Positions 16,544-24,752 of a DNA stretch of 60,412 nucleotides are shown in pieces. Positions within the stretch are counted from its first letter, which is position 1; each line of letters starts with the position of its first letter. The stretch covers positions 255-60,666 of the forward strand of contig NZ_JWLI01000028.1 in NCBI RefSeq assembly GCF_000813965.1, given 5' to 3'. Source of the DNA: Leisingera sp. ANG-M7 (lineage in GTDB: Bacteria > Pseudomonadota > Alphaproteobacteria > Rhodobacterales > Rhodobacteraceae). Both the position numbers and the translations under genes were made by a program. The notes beneath the pieces are model-generated. The model made no database searches, was not told where the DNA came from, and saw only the letters and a list, made by a program, of their open reading frames with translations.

Positions 16544-16900
16544 ATGGCCGGATTTCTGACCACCCATGTGCTGGACACCGCACGCGGCTGCCCGGCGGAA
16601 GGGCTGAAGATCGACCTTTACCGGATCGAAGGCAAAGAGCGCATCCTTCTGCGCAGCCTGACCACCAACGACGACGGGCGCACCGATGAGCAGATCCTGC
16701 CGGCAGGCGAGTTCGCCATCGGCACCTATGAGCTGGTGTTCCACGCGGGCGGCTATCTGCGCGCCACCGGCCAGGCCGGCGCCGACCCGCTGTTCCTCGA
16801 CGAAGTGCCGCTGCGCTTTGGCATGAGCGAGGCAGACAGCCATTATCACGTGCCGCTCTTGCTGTCGCCCTACGGCTACTCCACCTACCGCGGCAGCTGA
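16544..16900 (+). CDS. uraH: 5-Hydroxyisourate hydrolase UraH
   Basis: This transthyretin-like enzyme hydrolyses 5-hydroxyisourate to OHCU, the second step of urate breakdown. The 118-residue protein carries the start [22 protein letters not shown] with the catalytic His, [12 protein letters not shown] with the conserved Arg, and the C-terminal signature [19 protein letters not shown] with the conserved His and the YRGS end that marks hydrolases rather than true transthyretins. ACAGGAGG precedes the ATG. It is a single-gene unit between the divergent puuE promoter and a terminator. Confidence 0.96.
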   Translation: MAGFLTTHVLDTARGCPAEGLKIDLYRIEGKERILLRSLTTNDDGRTDEQILPAGEFAIGTYELVFHAGGYLRATGQAGADPLFLDEVPLRFGMSEADSHYHVPLLLSPYGYSTYRGS

Positions 16901-16950
16901 ACCGCACACCCCAAGATACCTCTCCTCCCGCTTGGCATCTGCCAGCGGTT

Positions 16951-16980
16951 CCCGTCCCAGGCAACTGGGGCGGGCTTTTT
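16951..16980 (+). terminator. Intrinsic terminator after uraH
   Basis: A 9-bp stem CCCGTCCCA/TGGGGCGGG (one G-T pair), loop GGCAAC, then CTTTTT. The facing LysR gene ends at 16980. Confidence 0.8.
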
Positions 16981-17888
16981 CATTCTGAGGGGAGCGATGC
17001 CTGGATGTGATCCACCATGAAATCCATGAACAGCCGCACCTTGGGATCCTGATGGCGGCGATGGACGTACAGGCAGGCCATCTGGATCGGGATCGGCGGC
17101 TCTTCCGCCAGCACCGGTACCAGCCTGCCGGAGGCCAGATGTTCCGAAATCTCGAACACCGGTTTCAGGATGATTCCATGCCCGTCCAGCGCCCAACTGG
17201 TCAGCACATCTCCGTGATCCGATTCAAACGGCCCGGTGACCGTTACCCGTTTCACCCCGTCCTGGCTGCGCAGCGGCCATTGGAACTCCGGCGCGCCGGG
17301 ATAGCGCAGGTTCAGGCAGTCATGCGCCTCGGTCTTCAACTCGTCGCTGGTCTTCGGCTGGCCGCGCTGCCTGATATACTCCGGCGCCGCGCACAGCACC
17401 CGCGGGCAGTCAGCGATCTTGCGGATGCGCAGGTTTGAATCCTCCGGCACGCCCAGGAAAAACGCAGCATCCAGCCCTTCTGCCGCCAGATCCAGCTTGC
17501 GGTCCGACAGCCGCAGCCGGATCGAGATCAGCGGATAAGCTTCCTTGAACTTCGGCACGGCCGGCGCAATCAGCCGCTGCCCCAGCCCCAGCGGCGCCGC
17601 TACATAGAGAGTGCCGCGCGGTGTTTGGGTGACGCTGCTGATATCCGCCTCGGCCTCATCCACCGCTTCCAGGATCTTGACCGCGCCGTGGTAGAACAGG
17701 TTGCCCTGTTCAGTCGGATTAAGCAGCCGCGTGGTGCGCTGGAACAGCCGCACGTTCAGGTGATCCTCCAGCTGTGAAATCCGCGACGACGCCACCGCGG
17801 CCGAGATCCGCATGTCGCGCGCAGCGGCGGACATGTTGCCAAGTTCATAGACGCGGACAAAGGTGCGGATATTGTCGAGATAGGCCAT
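16980..17888 (-). CDS. LysR-family regulator divergent from puuD
   Basis: The N-terminal winged helix is at residues 1-60 (MAYLDNIRTFVRVYELGNM, AAVASSRISQLEDHLNVRLF), followed by a LysR substrate-binding domain. An earlier TTG at 17936 would add 16 residues. The ATG at 17888 matches the paralogue at 19831-20748, which also starts Met-Xaa-Tyr-Leu, so I use it. The two regulators share blocks such as PLGLGQRLIAP/PLGVGRRIIAP and ADCPRVLCAAPEY/ADCTRVLCAAPEY, so they are recent or conserved paralogues. Its position suggests control of puuD, possibly in response to urate or a pathway intermediate. Confidence 0.88.
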   Translation of the reverse strand: MAYLDNIRTFVRVYELGNMSAAARDMRISAAVASSRISQLEDHLNVRLFQRTTRLLNPTEQGNLFYHGAVKILEAVDEAEADISSVTQTPRGTLYVAAPLGLGQRLIAPAVPKFKEAYPLISIRLRLSDRKLDLAAEGLDAAFFLGVPEDSNLRIRKIADCPRVLCAAPEYIRQRGQPKTSDELKTEAHDCLNLRYPGAPEFQWPLRSQDGVKRVTVTGPFESDHGDVLTSWALDGHGIILKPVFEISEHLASGRLVPVLAEEPPIPIQMACLYVHRRHQDPKVRLFMDFMVDHIQASLPSE

Positions 17889-17901
17889 TCGCGTATTCTT
17901 T

Positions 17902-17952
17902 GTGTTATTTTGAAACAGCTTGGGTTTTTTACCCAATACATGAAAATAACAC
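17902..17952. promoter_or_regulatory. Nested palindrome between LysR gene and puuD
   Basis: GTGTTATTTT (17902-17911) pairs with AAAATAACAC (17943-17952). Inside and almost co-centred are TTGGGT (17920-17925) and ACCCAA (17931-17936) around TTTTT. It occupies most of the 104-bp divergent spacer, as expected for a LysR operator array. Confidence 0.6.
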
Positions 17953-17992
17953 CATGCTCTAGTCTCGCATCAAAGCTTATGAGGAGAGAACA

Positions 17993-19252
17993 ATGGAAGA
18001 GCTCGTGATCATGTGGGACTGGCTGGGCTTTGCGGTCCGCTGGCTTCATGTCATCACCGCCATTGCCTGGATCGGATCGTCCTTCTACTTCGTCGCGCTG
18101 GACCTTGGCCTGCGGAAGGTTCCGCATCTGCCGGTCGGCGCGCATGGTGAGGAATGGCAGGTCCACGGCGGCGGTTTTTACCACATCCAGAAATACCTGG
18201 TGGCGCCGGAGAACATGCCGGACCATCTGATCTGGTTCAAATGGGAAAGCTACGCCACCTGGCTGTCGGGCGCGGGCCTCTTGATGATCGTCTACTGGGC
18301 GGGCGGAGAGCTTTACCTGATCGACTCGACCAAGGCCGACCTGGCCCTGTGGCAGGGCATCCTCATTTCCGGCGCGTCGCTCAGCATCGGCTGGCTGGTC
18401 TATGACTTCCTGTGCAAATCGCCGCTGGGGGAAAAGCCGACCTTCCTGATGTTGCTGCTGTTTGTGCTGCTGGTCGCCATGGGCTGGGGCTACAACCAGA
18501 TCTTCACCGGCCGCGCGGTGATGCTGCACCTGGGTGCCTTTACGGCTACCATCATGACGGCAAACGTCTTTTTCATCATCATGCCGAACCAGCGCATCGT
18601 GGTGAAGGACCTGCAGGAAGGCCGCACGCCGGATGCCAAATACGGCAAAATCGCCAAGCTGCGCTCGACCCACAACAACTACCTGACTCTGCCCGTTGTG
18701 TTCCTGATGCTGTCGAACCATTACCCGCTGGCCTTTGCCACCGAGTACAACTGGCTGATCGCGGCGCTGGTGTTCTTGATGGGCGTGACCATCCGCCATT
18801 ACTTCAACAGCAACCACGCAGGCACCAGCAACCCGACCTGGACCTGGCCTGTGACCGCCATCCTGTTCATCGGCATCATGATCCTGAGCCAGGCACCGCT
18901 GCAGCAGGACACCTATGAAGAATCCGAGGCGCGGGAGCTGACCAAATCCGAGCAAGTCTTTGCCAGTAATCAGCATTTTGAGGACGTGATGAATGTGGTG
19001 CCGGGCCGCTGCGCCATGTGCCATTCGCGGGAACCCTACTTTGACGGCATCCGCCGCGCGCCCAAGAACGTGCTGCTGGAGACCCCCGCGGATGTGGCGA
19101 AATACGCGCGTGACATCTACCTCCAGGCCGGTGCCACCCACGCGATGCCGCCTGCCAACGTCACCTTCATGGAGGACGAGGAGCGCGCCCTGATCCGACG
19201 CTGGTACGGCAGCGCCTCCAAGGATCTGCCGCTGACGCTGGCCGCAAACTGA
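17993..19252 (+). CDS. puuD: Membrane urate oxidase PuuD with cytochrome c domain
   Basis: PuuD is an integral-membrane urate oxidase that produces 5-hydroxyisourate while passing electrons to the respiratory chain rather than to oxygen directly. The first 300 or so residues hold about eight helices, beginning DWLGFAVRWLHVITAIAWIG with His and Trp residues typical of the family, and IMTANVFFIIMPNQ follows. The C-terminal part is a small c-type cytochrome with CAMCH at residues 340-344 and a distal Met in HAMPPANV. The 419-residue length is normal. GAGGAGAGAAC precedes the ATG. It is divergent from a LysR gene and ends at an intrinsic terminator. Confidence 0.94.
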   Translation: MEELVIMWDWLGFAVRWLHVITAIAWIGSSFYFVALDLGLRKVPHLPVGAHGEEWQVHGGGFYHIQKYLVAPENMPDHLIWFKWESYATWLSGAGLLMIVYWAGGELYLIDSTKADLALWQGILISGASLSIGWLVYDFLCKSPLGEKPTFLMLLLFVLLVAMGWGYNQIFTGRAVMLHLGAFTATIMTANVFFIIMPNQRIVVKDLQEGRTPDAKYGKIAKLRSTHNNYLTLPVVFLMLSNHYPLAFATEYNWLIAALVFLMGVTIRHYFNSNHAGTSNPTWTWPVTAILFIGIMILSQAPLQQDTYEESEARELTKSEQVFASNQHFEDVMNVVPGRCAMCHSREPYFDGIRRAPKNVLLETPADVAKYARDIYLQAGATHAMPPANVTFMEDEERALIRRWYGSASKDLPLTLAAN

Positions 19253-19278
19253 CGCTGTCAGACACTTTCAAACCGATT

Positions 19279-19308
19279 GGCTCCGCCCCCCGTGGCGGGG
19301 CCGTTTTT
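19279..19308 (+). terminator. Intrinsic terminator after puuD
   Basis: GGCTCCGCC pairs with GGCGGGGCC (one G-T pair), then GTTTTT. Confidence 0.75.
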
Positions 19309-19568
19309 CGTCCGGCACCGGGCGTGCACCCCCTGTACACCCCCAAGGCACCCCCAAGGCACCAAAAATCCGGGAACCTTTCACCGCAGCCGTGCGTTAT
19401 CCCTATACAAGGGTGCGCCCAAATGCGCCGGATCTCCGGGGCTTTCGTCTGTTCAGCCACAGCGCCAATCCCTTTCGGGCACCCTTCCCCCAGCAGCACA
19501 AGCCGGGGGCTGGCCGTTTGGGACCGCGGCGAAACTGCGGGGGTTTGGACGTTGAAGGAGGAAACACG
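19309..19568. other. Non-coding stretch with an 11-bp tandem duplication
   Basis: I see no convincing gene between the puuD terminator and the small lipoprotein. The sequence CACCCCCAAGG occurs twice in tandem (19338-19348, 19349-19359). The lipoprotein reading frame is open further upstream but lacks family-like content and a ribosome site there. The region presumably carries the lipoprotein promoter. Confidence 0.5.
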
Positions 19569-19772
19569 ATGCACAGGAAAACCATCGCCATCGGACTTGC
19601 ACTCTGCGCCGCTTTGGCCGCCTGCGGGGACACCACCGGCGAGCGGCTGGTCTATGGAGCGGGCGCCGGCGCTGCCGGTGCCGCCGTTCTGGACGGCAAC
19701 CTGGTGACGGGTGCCGCTGTCGGGGCCGCGGCAAACCTGATCTACTGCCAGGAAAATCCGCACCGCTGCTAA
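19569..19772 (+). CDS. Small lipoprotein with glycine-zipper-like segment
   Basis: This 67-residue protein has a short basic start (MHRK), a hydrophobic segment and a lipobox LAAC, so it should be lipidated at the Cys about 20 residues in. The mature part contains VYGAGAGAAGAAVLDGNLVTGAAVG (within residues 29-54), small-residue repeats like those of glycine-zipper membrane proteins, and ends with two Cys in YCQENPHRC. AAGGAGGAAAC precedes the ATG, which is why the longer upstream frame is not used. The function is not known. Similar small lipoproteins are common in Rhodobacterales. It is not obviously connected to purine metabolism. Confidence 0.75.
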   Translation: MHRKTIAIGLALCAALAACGDTTGERLVYGAGAGAAGAAVLDGNLVTGAAVGAAANLIYCQENPHRC

Positions 19773-19794
19773 GGCGAGAACCCTGGAAACTGAA

Positions 19795-19820
19795 AAGGCG
19801 GGCCAGCGGTGCCCGTCTTT
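19795..19820. terminator. Terminator between the lipoprotein and a convergent LysR gene
   Basis: AAGGCGGGC pairs with GCCCGTCTT (one G-T pair) around a 7-nt loop. T-rich sequence follows on both strands. Confidence 0.65.
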
Positions 19821-19830
19821 ATTGCCGGCT

Positions 19831-20748
19831 TCAGTTCCCCGCTTCGCTGCGCCGGAAGGCGGCGAGGCCGTGTTTCACTGCATAATCCACAAACAGGCGG
19901 ATCTTGGGATCCTGCAGTTTCCGGTGGGGGTAGAGGCAGCCGAAGATGGTCGCCTCAGGCGGCGTGTCCGGCAGCACCTCCACCAGCGCGCCGCTCTGCA
20001 GATGCGCGGCGACGTCAAACCGCGGCTTGTTGACGATGCCGCGCCCGTCCAGCGCCCAATTGGTCAGCACGTCGCTGTCATCGGCGTCGTATTTGCCTGA
20101 GACCTCCAGCTTGCGCGGGCCCTCCGGTGTGGTCAGCGTCCAGTAATACTCAGGTGAACGCGGATAGCGCAGCAGCAGGCAGTTGTGGCCGCTCAGCAGA
20201 TCCTCCGGCAGCTGCGGGGTTCCGTGGCGCTCCAGATACTCCGGTGCGGCGCAGAGCACCCGGGTGCAATCTGCGATCTTGCGCATCTTCAGGGTGGAAT
20301 CATGCGGGGTGCCGATAAAGAACGCCACATCCAGCCCGTCCGCCAGGATATCGACCTTGCGGTCCGACATCCGCATGCGGATTTCGGTGGCCGGATAGTC
20401 CTCGACAAAACCGGGCACCAGCGGCGCGATGATGCGGCGGCCTACACCCAGCGGCGCAGTCACCCGGATCACCCCGCGCGGCGCAGCGGAGAACTGCGAA
20501 ACCACCGCCTCGGCGTCTTCAATCGATTCGAGAACCTTCTTGGCTTCTGCATAAAACAGCTGCCCGACCTCTGTCGGGGTCAGCGATCTCGTGGTACGGT
20601 TGAAGAGACGCACCCCAAGATGCTTTTCAAGTTCCTTGATCCTTTTGCTGGCCACCGCCGGCGTCAGCCGCAGATCCCGCCCGCCAGAGGTGATGCTGCC
20701 TAGTTCGACGACTCGGGTAAAGACCCGTAGGGATTCCAGATAAGACAT
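19831..20748 (-). CDS. LysR-family regulator divergent from xdhABC
   Basis: This 305-residue LysR protein begins MSYLESLRVFTRVVELGSI, with recognition helix PAVASKRIKELEKHLGVRLF, and the effector domain follows (PLGVGRRIIAPLVPGF, ADGLDVAFFIGTPHDS). It is a paralogue of the regulator at 16980-17888. It lies divergent from xdhA with a perfect palindrome in the spacer, the classical layout for a LysR regulator and its target operon. Likely targets are xdhABC, the purine permease and guaD. The inducer is unknown, and xanthine, urate or a later ureide are candidates. Confidence 0.9.
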   Translation of the reverse strand: MSYLESLRVFTRVVELGSITSGGRDLRLTPAVASKRIKELEKHLGVRLFNRTTRSLTPTEVGQLFYAEAKKVLESIEDAEAVVSQFSAAPRGVIRVTAPLGVGRRIIAPLVPGFVEDYPATEIRMRMSDRKVDILADGLDVAFFIGTPHDSTLKMRKIADCTRVLCAAPEYLERHGTPQLPEDLLSGHNCLLLRYPRSPEYYWTLTTPEGPRKLEVSGKYDADDSDVLTNWALDGRGIVNKPRFDVAAHLQSGALVEVLPDTPPEATIFGCLYPHRKLQDPKIRLFVDYAVKHGLAAFRRSEAGN

Positions 20749-20840
20749 GTTTCACAGACCTTTACGGGGCGCGTTCCCCGCCTGCCAGTCAGTAAGGCAG
20801 GCAGAGAAGCACCGGTTCCGGCACCTATTACCGTAACCAT

Positions 20841-20859
20841 TTTCAACAGCGTGTTGAAA
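20841..20859. promoter_or_regulatory. LysR-type operator candidate upstream of xdhA
   Basis: TTTCAACA, GCG, TGTTGAAA is a perfect 8-bp inverted repeat of T-N11-A type in the 206-bp divergent spacer, 95 nt before the xdhA ATG and 92 nt from the LysR start. Confidence 0.6.
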
Positions 20860-20954
20860 GCCTTTCGCGATTGCAGCCGTTAACCGTGGCAGTCAGACAA
20901 GGTAAAAATGACTTAAGCGGGCCAGCTCGGCCCAAGAGACACTCGGGAGGCCCC

Positions 20955-22418
20955 ATGGCACATCAAACCGGCATACGCTTTCTTCTGAACGGCAAGGACA
21001 TTGTGCTGGAGGACGTGAAGGCGACCACCACCCTGCTGGATTTCCTGCGCCTGGAACAGCGCCTGACCGGCACCAAGGAAGGCTGCGCCGAGGGCGACTG
21101 CGGCGCCTGCACCGTGCTGGTGGGGCGTCTGCAGAATGGCGCCCTGCGTTATGAGGCGGTGAACGCCTGCATCCGCTTCCTGGCGTCGCTCAACGGCTGC
21201 CATGTGGTGACGGTTGAACACCTGTCCGGCCCGAACGGCCGTCTGCACCCGGTGCAGCAGGCGATGGTCGAATACCACGGCAGCCAGTGCGGCTTCTGCA
21301 CCCCGGGTTTCGTGATGTCGCTCTATGCGCTGTGGATGGAAAATCCGCAGCCCACCGAGGCTGAGGTGGAAACCGCCGTTCAGGGCAACCTCTGCCGCTG
21401 CACCGGCTATGAGCCGATCGTGAAGGCGGCGCTTGCGGTGAACCAGTACGGCACCCCGGCCAATGATTACCTGACCACCGAACGCGACGCGCTGACCGCC
21501 AGGCTGAAGGCGATCCAGCCCGCGGCCCGCGTCGTAACCGGCCCCGAGGACGACCGCGCCATCCTGCCGCTGAATACGGCGGATCTGGCAGAGGTGCTGG
21601 CCGAGAACCCCAAGGCGACCATCGTCGCAGGCTCCACCGATGTGGGCCTGTGGGTCACCAAGTTCATGAAGCCGATCTCGCCGGTGGTGTTTGTTGCCCA
21701 CCTGGAGGAGCTGAAGGCGGTTGAGCTGACCGATGACGCGCTGACCATCGGTGCCGGCGTCACCTATACCGAGAGCGAAGCGGCAATCCGCGATGCCTTC
21801 CCGCATCTGGGCGCCTACTGGGACCGCATTGCCGGCTGGCAGGTGCGCAACATGGGCACCGTCGGCGGCAATATCGCCAATGGCTCCCCCATCGGGGACA
21901 CCCCGCCGGTGCTGATCTCGCTGGGTGCCGAGGTGACGCTGCAGAAGAAGGGCGGTTCGCGCACGCTGCCGCTGGAAGAGTTCTTTATCGACTACGGCAA
22001 GCAGGACCGCGAGCCGGGCGATTTCGTGGCCTCGATCCGTATTCCGCGCCCGGTGGCAGGGCAGATCGACGCCGCCTACAAGATCTCCAAGCGCCGGGAC
22101 GAGGATATCTCCTCGGTTGCCGCCGGGGTCAGCGTCACTGTGAAGGACGGCGTGATCACCTCTGCCCGGATCGCATTCGGCGGCATGGCGGCGACGCCCA
22201 AGCGCGCTGCCGGTGCGGAGGCCGCACTGGTGGGCCAGCCCTGGGGCGAGGCGGCGTTTGACGCCGCAGCCGAAGCGGTGAAGCAGGACTTCACCCCGCT
22301 CAGCGACTGGCGCGCCTCTGCGGAGTACCGCGCGCTGACGGCCAGCAACCTGCTGCGCCGCTTCTACCTGGAACATGATGCGGGAACCGCCGGTGCCGTC
22401 CGGCTGGCCGTCGCCTGA
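20955..22418 (+). CDS. xdhA: Xanthine dehydrogenase small subunit XdhA (2x[2Fe-2S], FAD)
   Basis: XdhA carries electrons from the molybdenum site of XdhB to NAD. Residues 1-90 form a plant-type [2Fe-2S] ferredoxin domain (Cys44, Cys49, Cys52 in EGCAEGDCGACTVL, Cys72). Residues 95-165 form the helical second cluster (CGFCTPGFVMS, GNLCRCTGYEPIV). From about 190 follows the FAD domain (TIVAGSTDVGLWV, NMGTVGGNIANGSPIGDTPP) and the CO-dehydrogenase-flavoprotein C-terminal domain. The ATG at 20955 has GGGAGG upstream, so the longer frame from 20871 is not used. It is 487 residues and the first gene of xdhABC. Confidence 0.96.
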   Translation: MAHQTGIRFLLNGKDIVLEDVKATTTLLDFLRLEQRLTGTKEGCAEGDCGACTVLVGRLQNGALRYEAVNACIRFLASLNGCHVVTVEHLSGPNGRLHPVQQAMVEYHGSQCGFCTPGFVMSLYALWMENPQPTEAEVETAVQGNLCRCTGYEPIVKAALAVNQYGTPANDYLTTERDALTARLKAIQPAARVVTGPEDDRAILPLNTADLAEVLAENPKATIVAGSTDVGLWVTKFMKPISPVVFVAHLEELKAVELTDDALTIGAGVTYTESEAAIRDAFPHLGAYWDRIAGWQVRNMGTVGGNIANGSPIGDTPPVLISLGAEVTLQKKGGSRTLPLEEFFIDYGKQDREPGDFVASIRIPRPVAGQIDAAYKISKRRDEDISSVAAGVSVTVKDGVITSARIAFGGMAATPKRAAGAEAALVGQPWGEAAFDAAAEAVKQDFTPLSDWRASAEYRALTASNLLRRFYLEHDAGTAGAVRLAVA

Positions 22419-22430
22419 GGAGGATTTGAG

Positions 22431-24749
22431 ATGAAAGACCATCAGACCATCAGCGGCGCCGTGCACCATGACCGCCAGCACGACAGCGCCATCAAGCATG
22501 TGACCGGCCGCGCCGAATACACCGACGATATCGCCGAGCCCTATGGCACGCTGCACGCTTACTTGGGTGTCTCCACCGTCGCCCACGCCAATATCAAGGG
22601 CATTGATTTGTCGGCAGTGCGCGCCGCGCCAGGCGTGGTTGATGTGCTGACCGCCGATGACATCCCCGGCGTCAACGACATCAGCCCCACCGGCAAGCAT
22701 GACGAGCCGGTGTTCCCGACGGAGAAAGTCGAATTCCACGGCCAGCCGATGTTCGCGGTCATCGCCGAAACCCGCGATGCCGCCCGCCGTGCGGCTGAGC
22801 TGGCGCAGGTGGATTACGAGGTGCTGCCGCACGCCTTGGACCCGGTTCAGGCGCAGGAGGCCGGCTATCCGATGATCACCGACCCGCTGAAGCTGGAGCG
22901 CGGCGATGTGGAGGCGGGCCGCAAGGACGCCCCCCACCGCATCCAAGCGCAGATGACCGTCGGCGGCCAGGACCATATGTATCTGGAGGGCCATATCGCC
23001 TTTGCCATCCCCGGCGAAGATGAAGATGTGACCGTGCATTGCTCCACCCAGCACCCCAGCGAGGCGCAGCATATGGTGGCGCATGTTCTGGGCGTGGCAA
23101 ACAACGCGGTCACCGTCAACGTGCGCCGCATGGGCGGCGGCTTTGGCGGCAAGGAAAGCCAGATGAACCTGTTCTGTGCGGTGGCTGCAATTGCCGCGAA
23201 GAAGCATAACCGCCCGGTGAAAATCCGCCCGGACCGCGATCAGGACATGACCGCCACCGGCAAACGCCATGACTTCGTGATCGACTATGACGTGGCCTTT
23301 GATGACGCCGGCCGCATCCAGGCGGTCGAGGGCGGCTTTGCCGCGCGCTGCGGCTATTCCTCTGACTTGTCAGGGCCAGTGACTGACCGCGCGCTGTTCC
23401 ATGCGGATAACGCCTATTTCTACCCGAACGTGCTGCTGAAAAGCCGGCCGATGAAGACCAACACGGTTTCGAACACCGCCTTCCGCGGCTTTGGCGGCCC
23501 GCAGGGTGTGGTCGCGGCGGAGCGGATGATCGAAGAGATCGCCTATGCCCTCGGCAAGGACCCGCTGGATGTGCGCAAGGCCAACTTCTATGGCGAGGAA
23601 GGCCGCGACCTGACGCCCTACCATCAGAAGGTGGAGGACAATATCCTCGACCGGCTGATCGGGGAGCTGGAAGAGAACGCCGAATACCGCAAGCGCCGGG
23701 AAGAGATCATCGCTTTCAACAAGGAATCGAAGATCATCAAGAAGGGCATTGCCCTGACACCGGTGAAATTCGGCATTTCCTTCACCGCAACCTGGTACAA
23801 TCAGGCGGGTTCGCTGATCCATGTCTACAATGACGGCTCGATCCACCTGAACCACGGCGGCACCGAGATGGGGCAGGGCCTCAACACCAAGGTGGCGCAG
23901 GTTGTGGCCGATGCCTTCCAGGTCGATTTCGAGCGCATCAAGATAACCAAGACCACCACCGAGAAGGTGCCGAACACCTCCGCCACCGCGGCCTCTTCGG
24001 GGTCGGACCTCAATGGCATGGCGGCGCTGGATGCGGCGGAGCAGATCATTGCCCGGCTGACCAAGTTCGCGGCCGAAAAGCATGGCGTATCCGAGGCGGA
24101 GGTCGAATTCCTGCCCAACCGCGTGCGCGTCGGCAGCGAGGAGATCCCTTTTGATACGCTGGTGAAAGAGGCCTATATGGCCCGCGTCCACCTGTCGGCG
24201 GCGGGGTTCTACAAAACCCCGGAAATCCACTGGGACCGCGCGGCGGGCAAGGGGCAGCCGTTCTTCTACTACGCCTATGGCGCGTCCTGCTCCGAGGTGT
24301 CGGTCGACACGCTGACCGGCGAATACCGGGTGGAGCGCACCGACATCCTGCATGACGTGGGCCGCTCGCTGAACCCGGTGCTGGACAAGGGCCAGGTGGA
24401 GGGCGCCTTCATCCAGGGCATGGGCTGGCTCACCACCGAGGAGCTGTGGTGGGACGGCGAGGGCCGCCTGCGCACCCATGCGCCCTCGACCTACAAGATC
24501 CCGCTGGCCTCCGACCGGCCGCGCATCTTCAACACGCAGCTGGCCGAATGGTCAGTGAACAAGAAGCGCACCATCAAGCGGTCCAAAGCCGTAGGCGAGC
24601 CGCCGTTCATGCTGGGCATCTCGGTGTTCGAGGCGCTGTCGATGGCTGTTGCCAGCACCGCGGACTACAAGGTCTGCCCGCGACTGGATGCACCGGCCAC
24701 ACCGGAGCGCGTGCTGATGGCGATCGAAACCCTCAAAGGGCAGGGCTGA
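22431..24749 (+). CDS. xdhB: Xanthine dehydrogenase molybdenum subunit XdhB
   Basis: This catalytic subunit binds molybdopterin and oxidises hypoxanthine and xanthine to urate. The 772-residue protein begins with the a/b hammerhead domain (HVTGRAEYTDDIAEPYGTLHAYLGVS), has MYLEGH, RRMGGGFGGKESQ and TAFRGFGGPQGV for cofactor and substrate binding, NHGGTEMGQGL, and the C-terminal KAVGEPPFML with the catalytic Glu of the family. GAGGAGG precedes the ATG, 12 nt after xdhA. xdhC starts 3 nt after its stop. Confidence 0.96.
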   Translation: MKDHQTISGAVHHDRQHDSAIKHVTGRAEYTDDIAEPYGTLHAYLGVSTVAHANIKGIDLSAVRAAPGVVDVLTADDIPGVNDISPTGKHDEPVFPTEKVEFHGQPMFAVIAETRDAARRAAELAQVDYEVLPHALDPVQAQEAGYPMITDPLKLERGDVEAGRKDAPHRIQAQMTVGGQDHMYLEGHIAFAIPGEDEDVTVHCSTQHPSEAQHMVAHVLGVANNAVTVNVRRMGGGFGGKESQMNLFCAVAAIAAKKHNRPVKIRPDRDQDMTATGKRHDFVIDYDVAFDDAGRIQAVEGGFAARCGYSSDLSGPVTDRALFHADNAYFYPNVLLKSRPMKTNTVSNTAFRGFGGPQGVVAAERMIEEIAYALGKDPLDVRKANFYGEEGRDLTPYHQKVEDNILDRLIGELEENAEYRKRREEIIAFNKESKIIKKGIALTPVKFGISFTATWYNQAGSLIHVYNDGSIHLNHGGTEMGQGLNTKVAQVVADAFQVDFERIKITKTTTEKVPNTSATAASSGSDLNGMAALDAAEQIIARLTKFAAEKHGVSEAEVEFLPNRVRVGSEEIPFDTLVKEAYMARVHLSAAGFYKTPEIHWDRAAGKGQPFFYYAYGASCSEVSVDTLTGEYRVERTDILHDVGRSLNPVLDKGQVEGAFIQGMGWLTTEELWWDGEGRLRTHAPSTYKIPLASDRPRIFNTQLAEWSVNKKRTIKRSKAVGEPPFMLGISVFEALSMAVASTADYKVCPRLDAPATPERVLMAIETLKGQG

Positions 24750-24752
24750 GCC

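Noticed and set aside
20913-23270. 785-residue open frame on the minus strand
   Set aside because: Antisense to xdhA and xdhB. No recognisable domain and biased composition.
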